From Dongia sedimenti (lineage in GTDB: Bacteria > Pseudomonadota > Alphaproteobacteria > Dongiales > Dongiaceae): 64,000 nt of DNA. A program made the translations under genes and the position numbers. The DNA is taken from NCBI GenBank assembly GCA_030715195.1, contig JAUYVI010000004.1, positions 186,001-250,000 of the forward strand, in the 5' to 3' direction. The notes beneath the pieces were generated by a model. That model did not search any database and had not been told where the DNA came from. It saw nothing but the letters and a program-made list of their open reading frames with translations. Position 1 is the first letter of the stretch. Every line of letters starts with the position of its first letter. Of this stretch, positions 18,981 through 29,954 are shown piece after piece.

Positions 18981-20309
18981 ATGCGCGAAGGCAGCCTAGA
19001 GCCACCGGTCCGCCACCCGATCGCGTGGCAGGATCCCGATTTCTACGACATGGCGAAGATCGAAGCGGAGATGCACCGCGTTTTCGACATCTGCCATGGC
19101 TGCCGGCGCTGCTTCAATCTCTGCGATTCCTTCCCGCGCCTGTTCGACCTGGTCGATGCCTCGCCCGACGAGGTGGCCGGGGTCGATACCAAGGACTACA
19201 AGCAGGTCGTCGACGCCTGTACGCTTTGCGACCTCTGCTTCATGACCAAGTGCCCCTACGTGCCGCCGCATGAATGGGCGCTCGACTTCCCGCATCTGAT
19301 GCTGCGCTATCGCGCCGCCGAGCTGAAAGCCGGCAAGGAAGACAAGATCGGCGCGCAGTTCACCGAGACCGACCGCAACGGCAAGGCCGCGGGCCTGATG
19401 GCGCCGCTCGCCAACGCCATGGTGGAGAACGGTCTCGCCCGCGCCGTGCTCGAGAACGTCGCCCATGTCGACCGCGAAGCCTACCTGCCGAAGTTCCACG
19501 GCCGCACCCTGGTGCTGCGCGCCGCCGAGAACCGGCCGGAGGTGAATCGCGACGCGCCGGCCTACGGCCGCAAGGCGGTGCTCTATGCGACCTGCTTCGC
19601 CAATTACAACAATCCCGAGATCGGCACCGCAGCGCAGGCCGTGCTGGCGCGCAACGGCGTCGAGACCGAGGTCGTCTATCCGCGCTGCTGCGGCATGCCG
19701 CATCTGGAGCGCGGCGACGTCGCCCGCGTGGCCGAGCATGCCGTCACCGTCGCCGACGCGCTGCTGCCTTACGTCGCCGAAGGTTATGACGTGATCGCGC
19801 TGGTGCCGTCCTGCGCGCTGATGCTGAAATTCGAATGGCCGCTGATCCTGCCGAACGACGCCCGGATCAAGACCTTGTCCGACGCGACCTTCGACGTCGC
19901 GGAATACGTGGTCGATATCGCGCGCCGCGAAGGGCTTGCCCCCGGCTTAGCGGCGTTGCCGGGCGGCATCGCCGTCCACATCGCCTGCCATTCCCGGGCC
20001 CAGAACATGGGCCAGAAGGCGGCCGAGATGCTGAAGCTCATTCCCGAGGCCGACCTTGCGGTGATCGAGCGCTGCTCCGGTCACGGCGGCTCCTGGGGCA
20101 TCTTCAAGGGCAATTTCCAGACGGCGCTCAAGGTGGGCAAGCCGGTCGCGCGCCAGGCGATCGCGTCGGGCAAGGCGTTCGTCGCCTCGGAATGTCCGCT
20201 CGCCGGCGAGCATATCGTGCAAGGCATGGAACGGCTCGACGCCGCCAAAACACCCGAACATGCCTGGCATCCGATCCAGCTCTTCGCCCGCGCCTACGGG
20301 CTGAACTAG
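18981..20309 (+). CDS. GlpC-like Fe-S oxidoreductase with CCG domains
   Basis: This 442-residue protein has two [4Fe-4S] motifs near the N-terminus, [11 protein letters not shown] and [13 protein letters not shown]. Two cysteine-rich domains follow. The first has an intact CCG (YPRCCGMPH); in the second it is altered to CSG (IERCSGHGG). This is the architecture of GlpC and the heterodisulfide reductase HdrD group. It lies 101 bp after rubrerythrin and 21 bp before a DUF3501 gene. A role in passing electrons to rubrerythrin is inferred from this context, so the common label of glycerol-3-phosphate dehydrogenase subunit C is probably misleading. Confidence 0.87.
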   Translation: MREGSLEPPVRHPIAWQDPDFYDMAKIEAEMHRVFDICHGCRRCFNLCDSFPRLFDLVDASPDEVAGVDTKDYKQVVDACTLCDLCFMTKCPYVPPHEWALDFPHLMLRYRAAELKAGKEDKIGAQFTETDRNGKAAGLMAPLANAMVENGLARAVLENVAHVDREAYLPKFHGRTLVLRAAENRPEVNRDAPAYGRKAVLYATCFANYNNPEIGTAAQAVLARNGVETEVVYPRCCGMPHLERGDVARVAEHAVTVADALLPYVAEGYDVIALVPSCALMLKFEWPLILPNDARIKTLSDATFDVAEYVVDIARREGLAPGLAALPGGIAVHIACHSRAQNMGQKAAEMLKLIPEADLAVIERCSGHGGSWGIFKGNFQTALKVGKPVARQAIASGKAFVASECPLAGEHIVQGMERLDAAKTPEHAWHPIQLFARAYGLN

Positions 20310-20330
20310 ACGATCCACGGAGTCTCTTTC

Positions 20331-20927
20331 ATGGCCGCTGCCAAAAAGACGGTGATCAGCCGTTCCGACATCCTGCCGCCGAATGAATATGCCGCGAAGC
20401 GGCTGGAGATGCGCAAGGCGGTGGTCGCGCTGAAGCGCCGGCGCCGGGTCGAGGTCGGTCCGGTCGCAACCTTCTACTTCGAGAGCTACGAGACCATGCT
20501 GCAGCAAGTCCAGGAGATGCTGCATATCGAGAAGGGCGGCGAGGCGCAGATCGAGGACGAGCTGCGCGCCTACAATCCGCTGATCCCGCAGGGCAGCGAG
20601 TTGACCGCGACGGTCATGTTCGAGATCGACGATCCGGTGCGCCGCGCCCGGTTCCTGGGGCGGCTGGGCGGCGTCGAGCACACCGCCTTCATCAAGCTCG
20701 ATGGCGAGCTGGTGAAGGGCGTGCCGGAAGCCGACCAGGACCGCACCAACGAGCAGGGCAAGGCCTCCTCGGTGCAGTTCATCCATTTCCCCTTCACGGC
20801 GCCGCAGATCGCGCTGTTCCGCGAGCCGGGCCGCCAGGTGATCGTCGGCTTCAGCCATCCGGAATACAGCCACATGGCCGTGCTCCCGGAAGAAATCCGC
20901 GCCGAGCTCGCCGGGGATTTCGCGTAA
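20331..20927 (+). CDS. DUF3501 family protein
   Basis: This 198-residue soluble protein matches the DUF3501 family, with the family-like segments FYFESYETMLQQVQEMLHIE and ELRAYNPLIPQGSELTATVM. The function is unknown. In many proteobacteria it lies next to rubrerythrin and a GlpC-like Fe-S protein, as here, so it is likely part of the same oxidative-stress unit. It starts with ATG 21 bp after the Fe-S gene, preceded by a weak GGAG. No signal peptide or metal-binding motif is obvious. Confidence 0.85.
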   Translation: MAAAKKTVISRSDILPPNEYAAKRLEMRKAVVALKRRRRVEVGPVATFYFESYETMLQQVQEMLHIEKGGEAQIEDELRAYNPLIPQGSELTATVMFEIDDPVRRARFLGRLGGVEHTAFIKLDGELVKGVPEADQDRTNEQGKASSVQFIHFPFTAPQIALFREPGRQVIVGFSHPEYSHMAVLPEEIRAELAGDFA

Positions 20928-20966
20928 TCTCGCGGGATAGACGCCCGCGCTCGCCTCAAACTCGAT

Positions 20967-21069
20967 CGTCATCCCAAGGCTCGGCCTTGGGATCCACGAG
21001 TTAAAATCTCCACGCTCTGCAGCAACCGCACTAAACTCGTGGATGCCAAGGCCAAGCCTTGGCATGACG
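20967..21069. repeat. Dispersed palindromic repeat, copy 3
   Basis: This is the long form with two hairpins inside one palindrome. It begins CGTCATCCCAAGGC and ends GGCATGACG, and the inner arms are CCACGAG and CTCGTGG. It lies between two genes on the same strand. Confidence 0.85.
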
Positions 21070-21094
21070 GAGCGGGGGCGGGACGGGGGAGAGC

Positions 21095-23299
21095 TTGAAG
21101 ACAACCGCGCGGACCTCGCGCAGCACCTGGCTGTTCGCCGGGACCATGCTGCTCAGCGCTTGGCTGGTCTTTCTGATCCAACCGATGCTCGGGCGGATGA
21201 TCCTGCCCAGGCTCGGCGGCGCCGCTTCGGTCTGGATCACCGTCTCGCTGTTCTTCCAGATCGCGCTGCTCGCCGGCTACTTCTATGCCCATGTCATCTC
21301 CGCCCGGCTCCGCCCGCGCGCGCAGATGGCGGTCCACGCGGCCCTCGCCATCGCGGCGCTCATGTTGCTTCCGGTCGTCGTTCCGGAAAGCTGGGTCCCG
21401 CCGGCGGAGCGCCCGCCGCAGGGCGACCTCATCCTGATGATGGCGATGACGGTGGGCCTGCCTTTCGTGGTGGTCGCGGCGACGGCGCCGCTGCTGCAGC
21501 GCTGGTATTCACTGACCGGTGCGCGGGATGCCGGCGATCCCTATTTCCTCTATGCCGCCAGCAATCTCGGCAGCCTCGCGGCGCTCATCCTCTATCCGCT
21601 GCTGGTCGAGCCTGAGCTCGGCCTCAAGAATCAAAGCTGGTTCTGGGCGGCGACCTATATTGCGCTGCTGGCCGGTTTGATCGCCTGCGGCTGGACGACC
21701 TTGCGCCAGTCCGGCACCGCCGTGCCTCGCGCCGATCCCGCGATCGACGCCCAACCCGCGCCGGACTGGAAACGCCGGCTGCATTGGCTGGCGCTCGCGG
21801 CGGCGCCGTCGAGCCTCTTCCTCGGCGTCACCTTGCAGATCTCGACCGACATCGCCTCGGTGCCGCTGCTCTGGATCCTGCCGCTGATGGTCTATCTGCT
21901 GACCTTCGTCATCGCTTTCGCGCGCAAGCCGCTGCTCACGCGCAACGCCGTCGTGCGCACGATTCCCTATGCGGCCACCATCGCCGTCCTCACCGCCGGG
22001 TTCGAGACCAGCATCGGCCTGCCGCAGATCGCGGTCGGCATCGCGCTGCTGTTCCTGCTGGCATTGAGCTGCCACTCCGACCTGGTGGCGCTGCGGCCCG
22101 CACCACGGCATCTCACCGAGTTCTTCCTGCTGATGTCACTGGGCGGCGCGCTGGGCGGTTTGTTCAACGCCGTGCTGGCGCCGCTCATCTTCCCGGGCGT
22201 CTACGAGTATCCGATCGCGATCCTGGCGGCGATCGCACTCTGGGCGATCGGGCGCGGCACGGACACGAAAGCCTGGCTGAATTGGAAATGGGTCGCCGCG
22301 GCGGTGGTGCTGTTTCTCGTCTTGCGCTTCGCTCTCGCCATCGCATCGGGGCATGGCGCGCTGCAATGGATGGTCGCGGTCAAGGCGGCGGCGGCGCTGA
22401 TCTGCTTCGCCGCGCGCCGCAAGCCCGCCGCCATGGCCTTGCTTGCCGCCGCGATCCTGGCAGCGGGTTCGGACATTTCCCTCCGTCCCGAACTCGCGCG
22501 CTACCGCAGCTTCTTCGGTGTGCATCGGATCGAGGCCGATCCGACGGGCTACAAAGTGCATTTCCTGATGCACGGCAACACCACCCATGGCGCGCAGTCC
22601 ATGGATCCGGAGCGCCGCCGCGAGCCGCTGCTCTATTACGCGCGCAGCGGCCCGGCCGGGCAGGCGATCGAAGCGCTCCGCGGTGCGGGTAGGCTGTCGC
22701 CGGTCGGCGTGATCGGGCTCGGCGCCGGTGCCATGGCTTGCCTCAGCAGCGCGGGCGAGTCCTGGACCTTCTTCGAGATCGACCCCGCCATTCTCGCCAC
22801 CGCGCGCGATCCGCGTTACTTCACTTTCCTCAACGATTGCGCGCCCGATGCCAAGGTCGTGCTGGGTGACGGAAGATTGAAGCTCGCCGCTCAGCCGGAC
22901 GCGTCCTATCGCCTGCTGGTGCTCGATGCCTTCGGCTCGGATTCGATCCCGGTGCATCTGCTGACCCGCGAAGCCGTCGATCTCTATCTGCGGAAGCTGC
23001 AGCCGGGCGGGCTGCTGCTGCTGCATCTTTCCAACCGCAACATCGAGCTGCTGCCGGCGGTGGCGCGGCTGGCCACCGACCGCGGCCTGGTCGGGCGCTG
23101 GCAGTTCTTCCCCGGTGAGCCGCCCGAAGGCAGCCTGATCTCACCCTCGGAATGGGCGGTGCTGGCGCGCGGCGAGCCCGATCTCGGCACCCTGGCGGCG
23201 GACCCGCGCTGGCAGAAGCTGCCGCCGCTCACCGAGGCGCGGGTCTGGAGCGACGATTATGTCGATATTCTCTCGGTAATCCGCTGGCCCTGGAAGTAG
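21095..23299 (+). CDS. Fused membrane / spermidine synthase-like protein
   Basis: This 734-residue protein has about 12 to 14 hydrophobic segments in the first two thirds (FLIQPMLGRMILPRLGGAAS near the start). A C-terminal Rossmann methyltransferase-like domain of the spermidine synthase type follows (GLGAGAMACL, FFEIDPAI, VVLGDGRLKL, LVLDAFGSDSIPVHLLT). The TTG start at 21095 follows GGGGGA; an ATG at 21146 is the alternative. Such fusions are common in proteobacteria but their reaction and substrate have not been settled. Polyamine synthesis should not be assumed. Confidence 0.82.
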   Translation: MKTTARTSRSTWLFAGTMLLSAWLVFLIQPMLGRMILPRLGGAASVWITVSLFFQIALLAGYFYAHVISARLRPRAQMAVHAALAIAALMLLPVVVPESWVPPAERPPQGDLILMMAMTVGLPFVVVAATAPLLQRWYSLTGARDAGDPYFLYAASNLGSLAALILYPLLVEPELGLKNQSWFWAATYIALLAGLIACGWTTLRQSGTAVPRADPAIDAQPAPDWKRRLHWLALAAAPSSLFLGVTLQISTDIASVPLLWILPLMVYLLTFVIAFARKPLLTRNAVVRTIPYAATIAVLTAGFETSIGLPQIAVGIALLFLLALSCHSDLVALRPAPRHLTEFFLLMSLGGALGGLFNAVLAPLIFPGVYEYPIAILAAIALWAIGRGTDTKAWLNWKWVAAAVVLFLVLRFALAIASGHGALQWMVAVKAAAALICFAARRKPAAMALLAAAILAAGSDISLRPELARYRSFFGVHRIEADPTGYKVHFLMHGNTTHGAQSMDPERRREPLLYYARSGPAGQAIEALRGAGRLSPVGVIGLGAGAMACLSSAGESWTFFEIDPAILATARDPRYFTFLNDCAPDAKVVLGDGRLKLAAQPDASYRLLVLDAFGSDSIPVHLLTREAVDLYLRKLQPGGLLLLHLSNRNIELLPAVARLATDRGLVGRWQFFPGEPPEGSLISPSEWAVLARGEPDLGTLAADPRWQKLPPLTEARVWSDDYVDILSVIRWPWK

Positions 23300-23388
23300 G
23301 CCGGCCGGCTATTCCTTGCAGTTCCCGGTGATCCTCTGGCCGCAGCGCTGAGTCCTGAAGCGTCGCCGCGCGCCGGGCGGCAATCGCT

Positions 23389-24825
23389 TCAGAGCTGCGC
23401 GTCCTGGGTCTCCTGTTTCCAGCCGCCGCCCAGAACCTTGTAAAGGGTCACGAGGTTGGAGAGCTTGCCGAAGCGGATGGTGATGAGGTCCTGCTGCGCG
23501 GTGTACAACGACCTTTGGGCGTCGAGCACATCGAGGTAGCTAGAGACGCCCTTGGCATATCGCTGCTGGGCCAGCCGATAGCTGGCGGCGGTCGAGTCGA
23601 CCAGCGACTGTTGGGCGGCGACCTGCTCGTCGATCGTGCCGCGCTCGGCCAAGGCGTCGGCCACCTCGCGGAATGCGGTCTGGACCGCCTTCTCGTAATT
23701 CGCGACCTCGATGGAGCGATCGACCTTGGCGGCATCGAGATTGGCCCGGTTGGCCCCGGCATCGAAGATCGGCACGATGATATCCGGGGCAAAGGCCCAG
23801 CCGCCGGTTCCGGCCTTGAACAGGGTAGAGAGCGCGTCGCTGGTGCTGCCGGCATTGGCGGTCAGGGTGATCTTCGGGAAGAACGCCGCCCGCGCCGCGC
23901 CGATATTGGCATTGGCGGCCTTCAGTGTGCGCTCCGCCTCGCGGATATCGGGGCGCGCCTCCAGCAGATCCGACGGCAGGCCCGACGGCACGTCGCTCAT
24001 CTCGGTGATCGTGCCCAGGCCGCCCACGGGCAGAAGATCGTCGGGAACGCCCTGGCCGACCAGCAGCACGAGTGCGTTCACGTCCTGGGCGACGGCCGTC
24101 GTGAACTGCGCGATATCGACCCGCGCCGTGTCCACGCTGGTTTCCGCCTGCCGGACATCCAACTCCGAAGCGGTGCCGATCGCGAAAATCCGCCGCGTCA
24201 AATCCAGGGATTGCTGCTGACTGGTGGCCGTGTCCCGCGCCAGCTCCAACTTCTCCTGGTCGGATTCCAAGGTGAGATAGGCGGTGGCGATTTCGGCCAC
24301 CAGGGTGATCTGCGCGGCGCGCTGCGCCTCCTCGGTGGCGAAATAGGTCTCCAGCGCCTGCTCGTCCAGACTGCGGAGTCGTCCGAACAGATCCAGCTCG
24401 AACGAACTGACGGAGGCCTGCGCCGTGTAGCTGTGCTCGGTGGTCGCGATGCCGGTTTGCGAGGTCGCGCGGCCGACGCGCTGGATCGTGCCGTTGGTAT
24501 CGGCATTGATGGTGGGCAGCAGGTTGGACCGCTGTACGCGGTATTGCGCCTGGGCCTTCTGCACATTCAGCATCGCAACCCGGAGATCGCGGTTGTTGGC
24601 GATCGAGAGGGCGATCAGCCGGCGGAGCTTGTCATCCGTGTAGAAACTCTGCCAGTCGATATCCGCGGCCTTCGCGGCGGTCGAACTCACCGGCTGGGCG
24701 GCATAGGCAGGACCCGATGGCCAGGATGCGGCAACCGGGGCGTCCGGGCGGAAGTAGTCCGGGATCAAGGTGCAACCGCCGAGCAGAAGCCCCAGTGCGG
24801 CGGCGGGGAAAGGAAGACGTCTCAT
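23389..24825 (-). CDS. RND efflux outer-membrane factor (NodT/OprM family lipoprotein)
   Basis: This protein of about 478 residues is the outer-membrane channel of a tripartite efflux pump. It starts with a lipoprotein signal (MRRLPFPAAALGLLLGGCTL) with the lipobox cysteine. The two OEP repeats and coiled-coil helices follow (FELDLFGRLRSLDEQALETY, LEARPDIREAERTLKAANA). The start at 24825 gives the best signal peptide; GTG and ATG codons 6 to 9 bases upstream are alternatives. It begins just after the stop of the RND pump gene, so the three genes form one operon. Confidence 0.93.
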   Translation of the reverse strand: MRRLPFPAAALGLLLGGCTLIPDYFRPDAPVAASWPSGPAYAAQPVSSTAAKAADIDWQSFYTDDKLRRLIALSIANNRDLRVAMLNVQKAQAQYRVQRSNLLPTINADTNGTIQRVGRATSQTGIATTEHSYTAQASVSSFELDLFGRLRSLDEQALETYFATEEAQRAAQITLVAEIATAYLTLESDQEKLELARDTATSQQQSLDLTRRIFAIGTASELDVRQAETSVDTARVDIAQFTTAVAQDVNALVLLVGQGVPDDLLPVGGLGTITEMSDVPSGLPSDLLEARPDIREAERTLKAANANIGAARAAFFPKITLTANAGSTSDALSTLFKAGTGGWAFAPDIIVPIFDAGANRANLDAAKVDRSIEVANYEKAVQTAFREVADALAERGTIDEQVAAQQSLVDSTAASYRLAQQRYAKGVSSYLDVLDAQRSLYTAQQDLITIRFGKLSNLVTLYKVLGGGWKQETQDAQL

Positions 24826-24838
24826 GAACATCACTCTG

Positions 24839-27800
24839 CTATTCGGCCGGCGCCGCGGCGGGCAGGCCGGCGGGCTTCGCTTTGCCCTTGAAGATCCGGC
24901 GGATGACCACGAAGAAGACCGGCACCAGGAAGACGCCGAGCACGGTCGCCGAGATCATGCCGCCGGTGACGCCGGTGCCGATACCGGTGCGCCCGCCGGC
25001 CCCGGCGCCGGTGCTGAGCACCATCGGCAGCATGCCGAGAATGAAGGCGAGCGAGGTCATCAGGATCGGCCGCAGGCGTAGGCCGACCGCATGCATCGTT
25101 GCGTCGATCAGGCCCATGCCCTGTTCCTGCAGCTCCTTGGCGAACTCGACGATCAGGATCGCGTTCTTCGCTGAAAGACCGATCGTGGTCAGCAGGCCGA
25201 CCTGGAAGAACACATCATTGGAGAGTCCGCGCAGGTCCGCCGCGACCAGGGCGCCGAGCACGCCCAGCGGGACCACCAGCATCACGGAGAACGGAATCGA
25301 CCAGCTTTCATAGAGCGCCGCGAGGCAGAGGAACACCACCAGGGTCGAGATGGCATAGAGCGCGGGCGCCTGCGATCCCGACAGCTTCTCTTGTCGGGAG
25401 AGCCCGGTCCATTGGTAGCCGATGCCGGCCGGCAGCTTGGCCGCCAGACTCTCCATCTCCGTCATCGCCTCGCCGGTGCTGCGGCCGGCCGCGGCATCGC
25501 CCAGAATCTCGACCGAGGAGACGCCGTTATAGCGTTCGAGACGCGGCGAGCCGTAGGTCCAACTCGCCTTGGCGAAGGCGGAGAACGGCACCATTGCGCC
25601 GCTGCCGTTGCGCACGTACCAGCGGTCGAGGTCTTCGGCGGAAGCCCGGAACGGGGCGTCGCCCTGGACATAGACCTTCTTGACCCGCCCGCGGTCGATG
25701 AAGTCGTTGACATAGGTGCCGCCCCAGGCGGTCGCGAGCGTATCGTTGATATCCGCCAGTGCGACCCCCAGAGCACCCGCCTTGGCCTGATCGATCTCGA
25801 CGTGGAGCTGCGGCGTGTCGTCCTGTCCGTTCGGCCGCACCCCGCTCAGCACCGGGTCTTTCGCGGCCGCGGTGAGCAATTCGTTGCGCGCGGCGATCAG
25901 CGCGTCGTGGCCGAGGCCGCCGACGTCCTGAAGCTGCATGTCGAAGCCGGTCGAATTGCCGAGGCCGCTGATGGAAGGCGGCATGAAGGCGAAGATCACG
26001 GCGGAGCGGATCGACGACAGGGCGGCATAGGCCTTGCCCACCACGGAGGAGGCCGCTAAGCCCGGCGCCGTGCGCTGGCTCCAGTCCTTCAGGCTGATGA
26101 AGCCGATGCCGGTATTCTCGCCCGCGCCGCCGAAGCTGAAGCCGGCCACGGTGAAGATCGAATTGACCGCGTCTTTCTGATCGACCAGAAAGTGGTGCTC
26201 GACCTGCCGCAGGACATCGACCGTCCGCTCCTGGGTGGCGCCCACGGGAAGCTGGACCTGGACGAACAGAAGTCCCTGGTCTTCGTCCGGCAGATAGGCG
26301 GTCGGCAGGCGCATGAACAAGGCGACCATGCCGCCGATCAGGACCAGATACACGAGGAGCGCCGTCTTGCTGCGCTTGAGGATGCCGGAAACCCCCGTCT
26401 GATAGCCGCGGTTGCCCGCGTTGAAGGCGCGGTTGAACCAGGCGAAGGGCCCGCGTTTCGGGGCGTGGCCGTCCTGGCCTGCGGATGTCAGCAAGCTGGC
26501 GCAGAGCGCCGGGGTGAGCGTCAACGCGACCAGGACCGAGAGCACCATGGCGGACGCGATGGTGATGGAGAATTGGCGATAGATGACGCCGGTCGAGCCG
26601 CCGAAGAAGGCCATCGGCACGAACACGGCGGAAAGCACCAGGGCTATGCCGACCAGGGCGCCGGTGATCTGGCTCATCGACTTGCGGGTGGCGTCGCGCG
26701 GCGACAGGCCTTCCTCGCGCATCACGCGCTCGACGTTCTCGACCACCACGATCGCGTCATCGACCAGCAAGCCGATCGCCAGGACGGCACCGAACATGGT
26801 GAGGGTGTTGATCGAATAGCCGAAGACCGCGAGAACGCCGAAAGTGCCGAGCAGGACCACCGGCACCGCGATCGTCGGAATCAGCGTCGCGCGGAAGTTC
26901 TGCAGGAAGACGAACATGACGACGAAGACCAGGATGATCGCTTCCACCAGGGTCTTGACCACCTCCTCGATGGAGATCCGCACGAACGGCGTGGTGTCGT
27001 ACGGATAGACGACCTTCATGCCGGCCGGGAAGAACGCCGCCAGCTCGGCGATCCGCGCCTTCACCGCCGTCGCGGTGTTGAGTGCATTGGCGCCGGTCGC
27101 GAGCTTGATGGCGAGGCCGGTCGCCGGCTTGCCGTTGTAGCGCGCCACCGTGTCGTAGCTTTCGCTGCCGAGCTCGACGCGCGCGACATCGCGCAGCCGA
27201 ACGGTCGAACCGTCGGTGTTGGTGACCAGCAGCACGGCGCGGAACTGCTCGGCCGTCTGCAGGCGGCTCTGTGCCGTGACCGTCGCCGTCAACTGCTGGC
27301 CTTCGGCCGCAGGCGAGCCGCCGACCGAGCCGGCGGAGACCTGGGTGTTCTGCGCTTCGATGGCCGTTGTGACGTCGGCCGGGGTGAGCTTGTAGTTGTT
27401 GAGCTTGCTCGGATCGAGCCAGATCCGCATCGCATATTGCGCGCCGAACAGCGTGACGTCGCCGACGCCGTCCACGCGGCTGATCTGGTCCTCGACATTG
27501 GCGGCGAGATAGTCGGAGAGATCCGACTGGGTCATGCCGTCGTTCTCGGATACGAAGCCCATCACCATCAGGAAGTCGCTGGTCGACTTGGTGACCGTGA
27601 GACCTTGCTGCTGAACCTCCTGGGGCAGCAGAGCCGTCGCCAATTGCACCTTGTTCTGGACCTGGACCTGGGCGATGTCGGGGTCGGTGCCGGCCGCGAA
27701 GGTCAGCGTGATCTGCGCATTGCCCTGCGAATCGCTGGTCGCGGCCATGTAGTCGAGGTTGTCGATCCCCTTCATCTTCTGCTCGATCACCTGGGTGACG

Positions 27801-27979
27801 GTGTCTTCGAGCGTCTTCGCCGAGGCCCCGGGATAGGAGGCGCTGATCGAAACCGAAGGCGGCGCGATGTTCGGGTATTGCGAGATCGGCAGGGTGCGGA
27901 TCGCCAGAGCGCCCGCCAGCATGATGACGATGGCAATGACCCAGGCGAAGATCGGGCGATCGATGAAAAAATGCGACAT
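24839..27979 (-). CDS. RND multidrug efflux pump, inner-membrane transporter (HAE1 family)
   Basis: This 1,046-residue protein has the full AcrB/MexB length and layout: a first transmembrane helix after [20 protein letters not shown], two large periplasmic loops and twelve membrane segments. The proton-relay residues are in [16 protein letters not shown] (two aspartates of TM4) and [16 protein letters not shown] (lysine of TM10). It works with the upstream membrane-fusion protein and downstream outer-membrane factor to expel hydrophobic compounds using the proton gradient. Substrate range cannot be read from the sequence. Confidence 0.97.
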   Translation of the reverse strand: MSHFFIDRPIFAWVIAIVIMLAGALAIRTLPISQYPNIAPPSVSISASYPGASAKTLEDTVTQVIEQKMKGIDNLDYMAATSDSQGNAQITLTFAAGTDPDIAQVQVQNKVQLATALLPQEVQQQGLTVTKSTSDFLMVMGFVSENDGMTQSDLSDYLAANVEDQISRVDGVGDVTLFGAQYAMRIWLDPSKLNNYKLTPADVTTAIEAQNTQVSAGSVGGSPAAEGQQLTATVTAQSRLQTAEQFRAVLLVTNTDGSTVRLRDVARVELGSESYDTVARYNGKPATGLAIKLATGANALNTATAVKARIAELAAFFPAGMKVVYPYDTTPFVRISIEEVVKTLVEAIILVFVVMFVFLQNFRATLIPTIAVPVVLLGTFGVLAVFGYSINTLTMFGAVLAIGLLVDDAIVVVENVERVMREEGLSPRDATRKSMSQITGALVGIALVLSAVFVPMAFFGGSTGVIYRQFSITIASAMVLSVLVALTLTPALCASLLTSAGQDGHAPKRGPFAWFNRAFNAGNRGYQTGVSGILKRSKTALLVYLVLIGGMVALFMRLPTAYLPDEDQGLLFVQVQLPVGATQERTVDVLRQVEHHFLVDQKDAVNSIFTVAGFSFGGAGENTGIGFISLKDWSQRTAPGLAASSVVGKAYAALSSIRSAVIFAFMPPSISGLGNSTGFDMQLQDVGGLGHDALIAARNELLTAAAKDPVLSGVRPNGQDDTPQLHVEIDQAKAGALGVALADINDTLATAWGGTYVNDFIDRGRVKKVYVQGDAPFRASAEDLDRWYVRNGSGAMVPFSAFAKASWTYGSPRLERYNGVSSVEILGDAAAGRSTGEAMTEMESLAAKLPAGIGYQWTGLSRQEKLSGSQAPALYAISTLVVFLCLAALYESWSIPFSVMLVVPLGVLGALVAADLRGLSNDVFFQVGLLTTIGLSAKNAILIVEFAKELQEQGMGLIDATMHAVGLRLRPILMTSLAFILGMLPMVLSTGAGAGGRTGIGTGVTGGMISATVLGVFLVPVFFVVIRRIFKGKAKPAGLPAAAPAE

Positions 27980-27996
27980 GATCGACGGCCCGCGCT

Positions 27997-29151
27997 TTAC
28001 GAGGTGCCGGCGGATTTGGCGGCCGGGGCGACCGGCTTCACCACCATGCCGACGGCGATCTTCTGCAACCCATCGACGATCAGCCGGTCACCGGCCTTGA
28101 GCCCGTCGGTGACCAGCCACTGGTCGCCGATCGCGCGGTCGGTTGTCACGATGCGCTGCTCGACCTTGTCCTCCGCGCCGACCACCAGGGCGGTCGCCTG
28201 GCCCTTGGGATCGCGGGTGACGCCGGCCTGCGGCACGAGGATCGCATTGTCGAGCGTGCCGGTTTCGAGGCTGGCTCGGACATACATGCCCGGCAGCAGA
28301 TCGTGATCGGGGTTGGGGAAGACGGCGCGCAACGTGATGCTGCCGGTGCCCTCGTCCACGGTCACATCGGAGAATTGCAGGATGCCCGCTTCCGCATAGG
28401 GCGAGCCGTCTTCGAGAGTGAGCTTCGCCTTTGCGCGGTCCGCGCCGGCGCCGACGATCTTTCCCGCGGCCAGATCGCGCTTCAGGCGGAGAAACTCGAT
28501 CGAGGACTGGGTGACGTCGACATAGACCTGATCGAGCTGTTGGATCGTGGCCAGTGCCGTGGTCTGGCTGGCGGTCACCAGCGCACCCGGCGTCACCGAC
28601 GACTTGCCGATGCGCCCGGAGATCGGCGCCTTGACCGCGGTGTAATCGAGATTGATCTGCGCGGAATCGACCGCGGCCGCGTCGGCGGCGATGTCGGCGT
28701 TGGCGGCGTCCATCGACGCCACGGCGTCGTCGTAATCCTGCTTCGCCACCGCGTTGATCGCGACCAGTTCCTTGTAGCGCTGGGCCTTGGAGCGCAGCGA
28801 GGTCGCCGTGGCCTTCGCCTTGGCCAGGTTGGCCTTCGCGCTGGCCAGCTCCGCCTGATAGGTGGCGGGGTCGATCTGATAGAGCACCTGGCCCTCGGTC
28901 ACGTCGGCACCCTCGACGAACAGGCGCTTCAGGACGATGCCGCCGACTTGGGGCCGCACCTCCGAGACCATGAGTGCCGAAACCCGCCCGGGCAGCTCCG
29001 TGCTGAGGGCGAGCGGCGCCGTCGCCACCGCCACCACGCCGACCTCGGGGGGCGCGGCCTGCTGCGCTGCCGCGGTGCTGGCCGCCGGCTTATCGCAGGC
29101 CCAAAGCAGCAAGGCCGTCAGGCTGAGGCCGATCAACACATTGATTTTCAT
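27997..29151 (-). CDS. RND efflux membrane-fusion protein (AcrA family lipoprotein)
   Basis: This 384-residue periplasmic adaptor has a lipoprotein signal ([19 protein letters not shown]). It has the split lipoyl domain ([20 protein letters not shown], then [20 protein letters not shown]) on either side of a long coiled coil rich in Ala, Lys and Asp. A beta-barrel follows. It links the inner-membrane pump to the outer-membrane channel. It is the first gene of the minus-strand efflux operon, with the pump gene 17 bp downstream. A TetR regulator is divergent, 152 bp away. Confidence 0.94.
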   Translation of the reverse strand: MKINVLIGLSLTALLLWACDKPAASTAAAQQAAPPEVGVVAVATAPLALSTELPGRVSALMVSEVRPQVGGIVLKRLFVEGADVTEGQVLYQIDPATYQAELASAKANLAKAKATATSLRSKAQRYKELVAINAVAKQDYDDAVASMDAANADIAADAAAVDSAQINLDYTAVKAPISGRIGKSSVTPGALVTASQTTALATIQQLDQVYVDVTQSSIEFLRLKRDLAAGKIVGAGADRAKAKLTLEDGSPYAEAGILQFSDVTVDEGTGSITLRAVFPNPDHDLLPGMYVRASLETGTLDNAILVPQAGVTRDPKGQATALVVGAEDKVEQRIVTTDRAIGDQWLVTDGLKAGDRLIVDGLQKIAVGMVVKPVAPAAKSAGTS

Positions 29152-29168
29152 TCAATTTCTCTCAAACT

Positions 29169-29212
29169 CTGCACATTCCAGATATTAGAATGAACGCTCA
29201 AACTATTTTTAT
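29169..29212. promoter_or_regulatory. Candidate TetR operator region between efflux operon and regulator
   Basis: The AT-rich gap between the divergent genes has CATTC and GAATG arms nine bases apart (29174-29192), followed by TGAACGCTCAAA. This arrangement is similar to AcrR-type operators, and it is the only obvious symmetric sequence in the gap. No promoter hexamers could be assigned with confidence. Confidence 0.35.
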
Positions 29213-29303
29213 AGACAAAGCGGAGATGTGGCACCAGATTGATTTTTGCAAGCCTGTCCCCCAGAGATTCGACCTTAGCCCCGAGAGTCTAAGAAGAGAT
29301 TAA

Positions 29304-29915
29304 ATGCCTACGCAGACCGTCAAGTCGTCGGCGCGCGCAGCCCGCGCCGACCAGCGTCGCCAGCAAATCTTGAACGCGGCCCTGGGCTGCTTCCGGCGCG
29401 AGGGATTTCATGGCGCCAGCATGGACCAGATTTCGAAGGCGGCGGGCATGAGCGTCGGCCACATCTATCACTACTTCGAAAACAAGGAGGCGATCATCGC
29501 CGCCATCGTCGAGCGCGACGTGGCCGAACTCGAAGCCGACTTCGAAAAGATTCGCGCGAGCGCGGACGTTGCCGCCGCCATGGTGCAGCACGCCGCCGGA
29601 GTAATCGCGCGGGGCGACCACGCGAGCGATGGCGGCTTCAGGCTGGAGATGCTGGCCGAGGCAACGCGAAGCCCGCGCATCGCCGCCATTCTCCAGGATG
29701 CCCACCGCGAGATCGGCCGAATGGTCGTCGATACCATGCGGCATGCCAATCCCGGATTGAGCGAAGCGGAGGCGCAGACCAAGTTCGAGCTGTTGGGTGC
29801 GCTCTTCGCCGGACTGGACATCGCCATGGTGCGCAGCCCGGGGCTCGATCGCGCACGCCTCAGCGCGGACCTGCTGAAGACGATCCAGCACGTCCTGGGC
29901 GAAACGAAGAGCTAG
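29304..29915 (+). CDS. TetR/AcrR-family transcriptional regulator
   Basis: This 203-residue protein has the TetR helix-turn-helix near the N-terminus (FHGASMDQISKAAGMSVGHI, then YHYFENKEAII). Its C-terminal helical ligand-binding domain is variable. The gene is divergent from the RND efflux operon, the classical arrangement for a local repressor released by the pump substrate. The ATG at 29304 is the first in frame and fits the usual N-terminus. Regulation of the neighbouring pump is inferred from position. Confidence 0.92.
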   Translation: MPTQTVKSSARAARADQRRQQILNAALGCFRREGFHGASMDQISKAAGMSVGHIYHYFENKEAIIAAIVERDVAELEADFEKIRASADVAAAMVQHAAGVIARGDHASDGGFRLEMLAEATRSPRIAAILQDAHREIGRMVVDTMRHANPGLSEAEAQTKFELLGALFAGLDIAMVRSPGLDRARLSADLLKTIQHVLGETKS

Positions 29916-29954
29916 CCCGAATCAAAAGACGAAGCCGGACTGGCTCTGCGCGCG

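Noticed and set aside
18981-20309. Glycerol-3-phosphate dehydrogenase subunit C
   Set aside because: No glpA or glpB is present, and the rubrerythrin/DUF3501 context points to another role.
26192-28306. Plus-strand frame of about 700 codons opposite the RND pump
   Set aside because: The pump is full-length with all key residues, and the opposite frame is His/Arg/Asp-rich noise.
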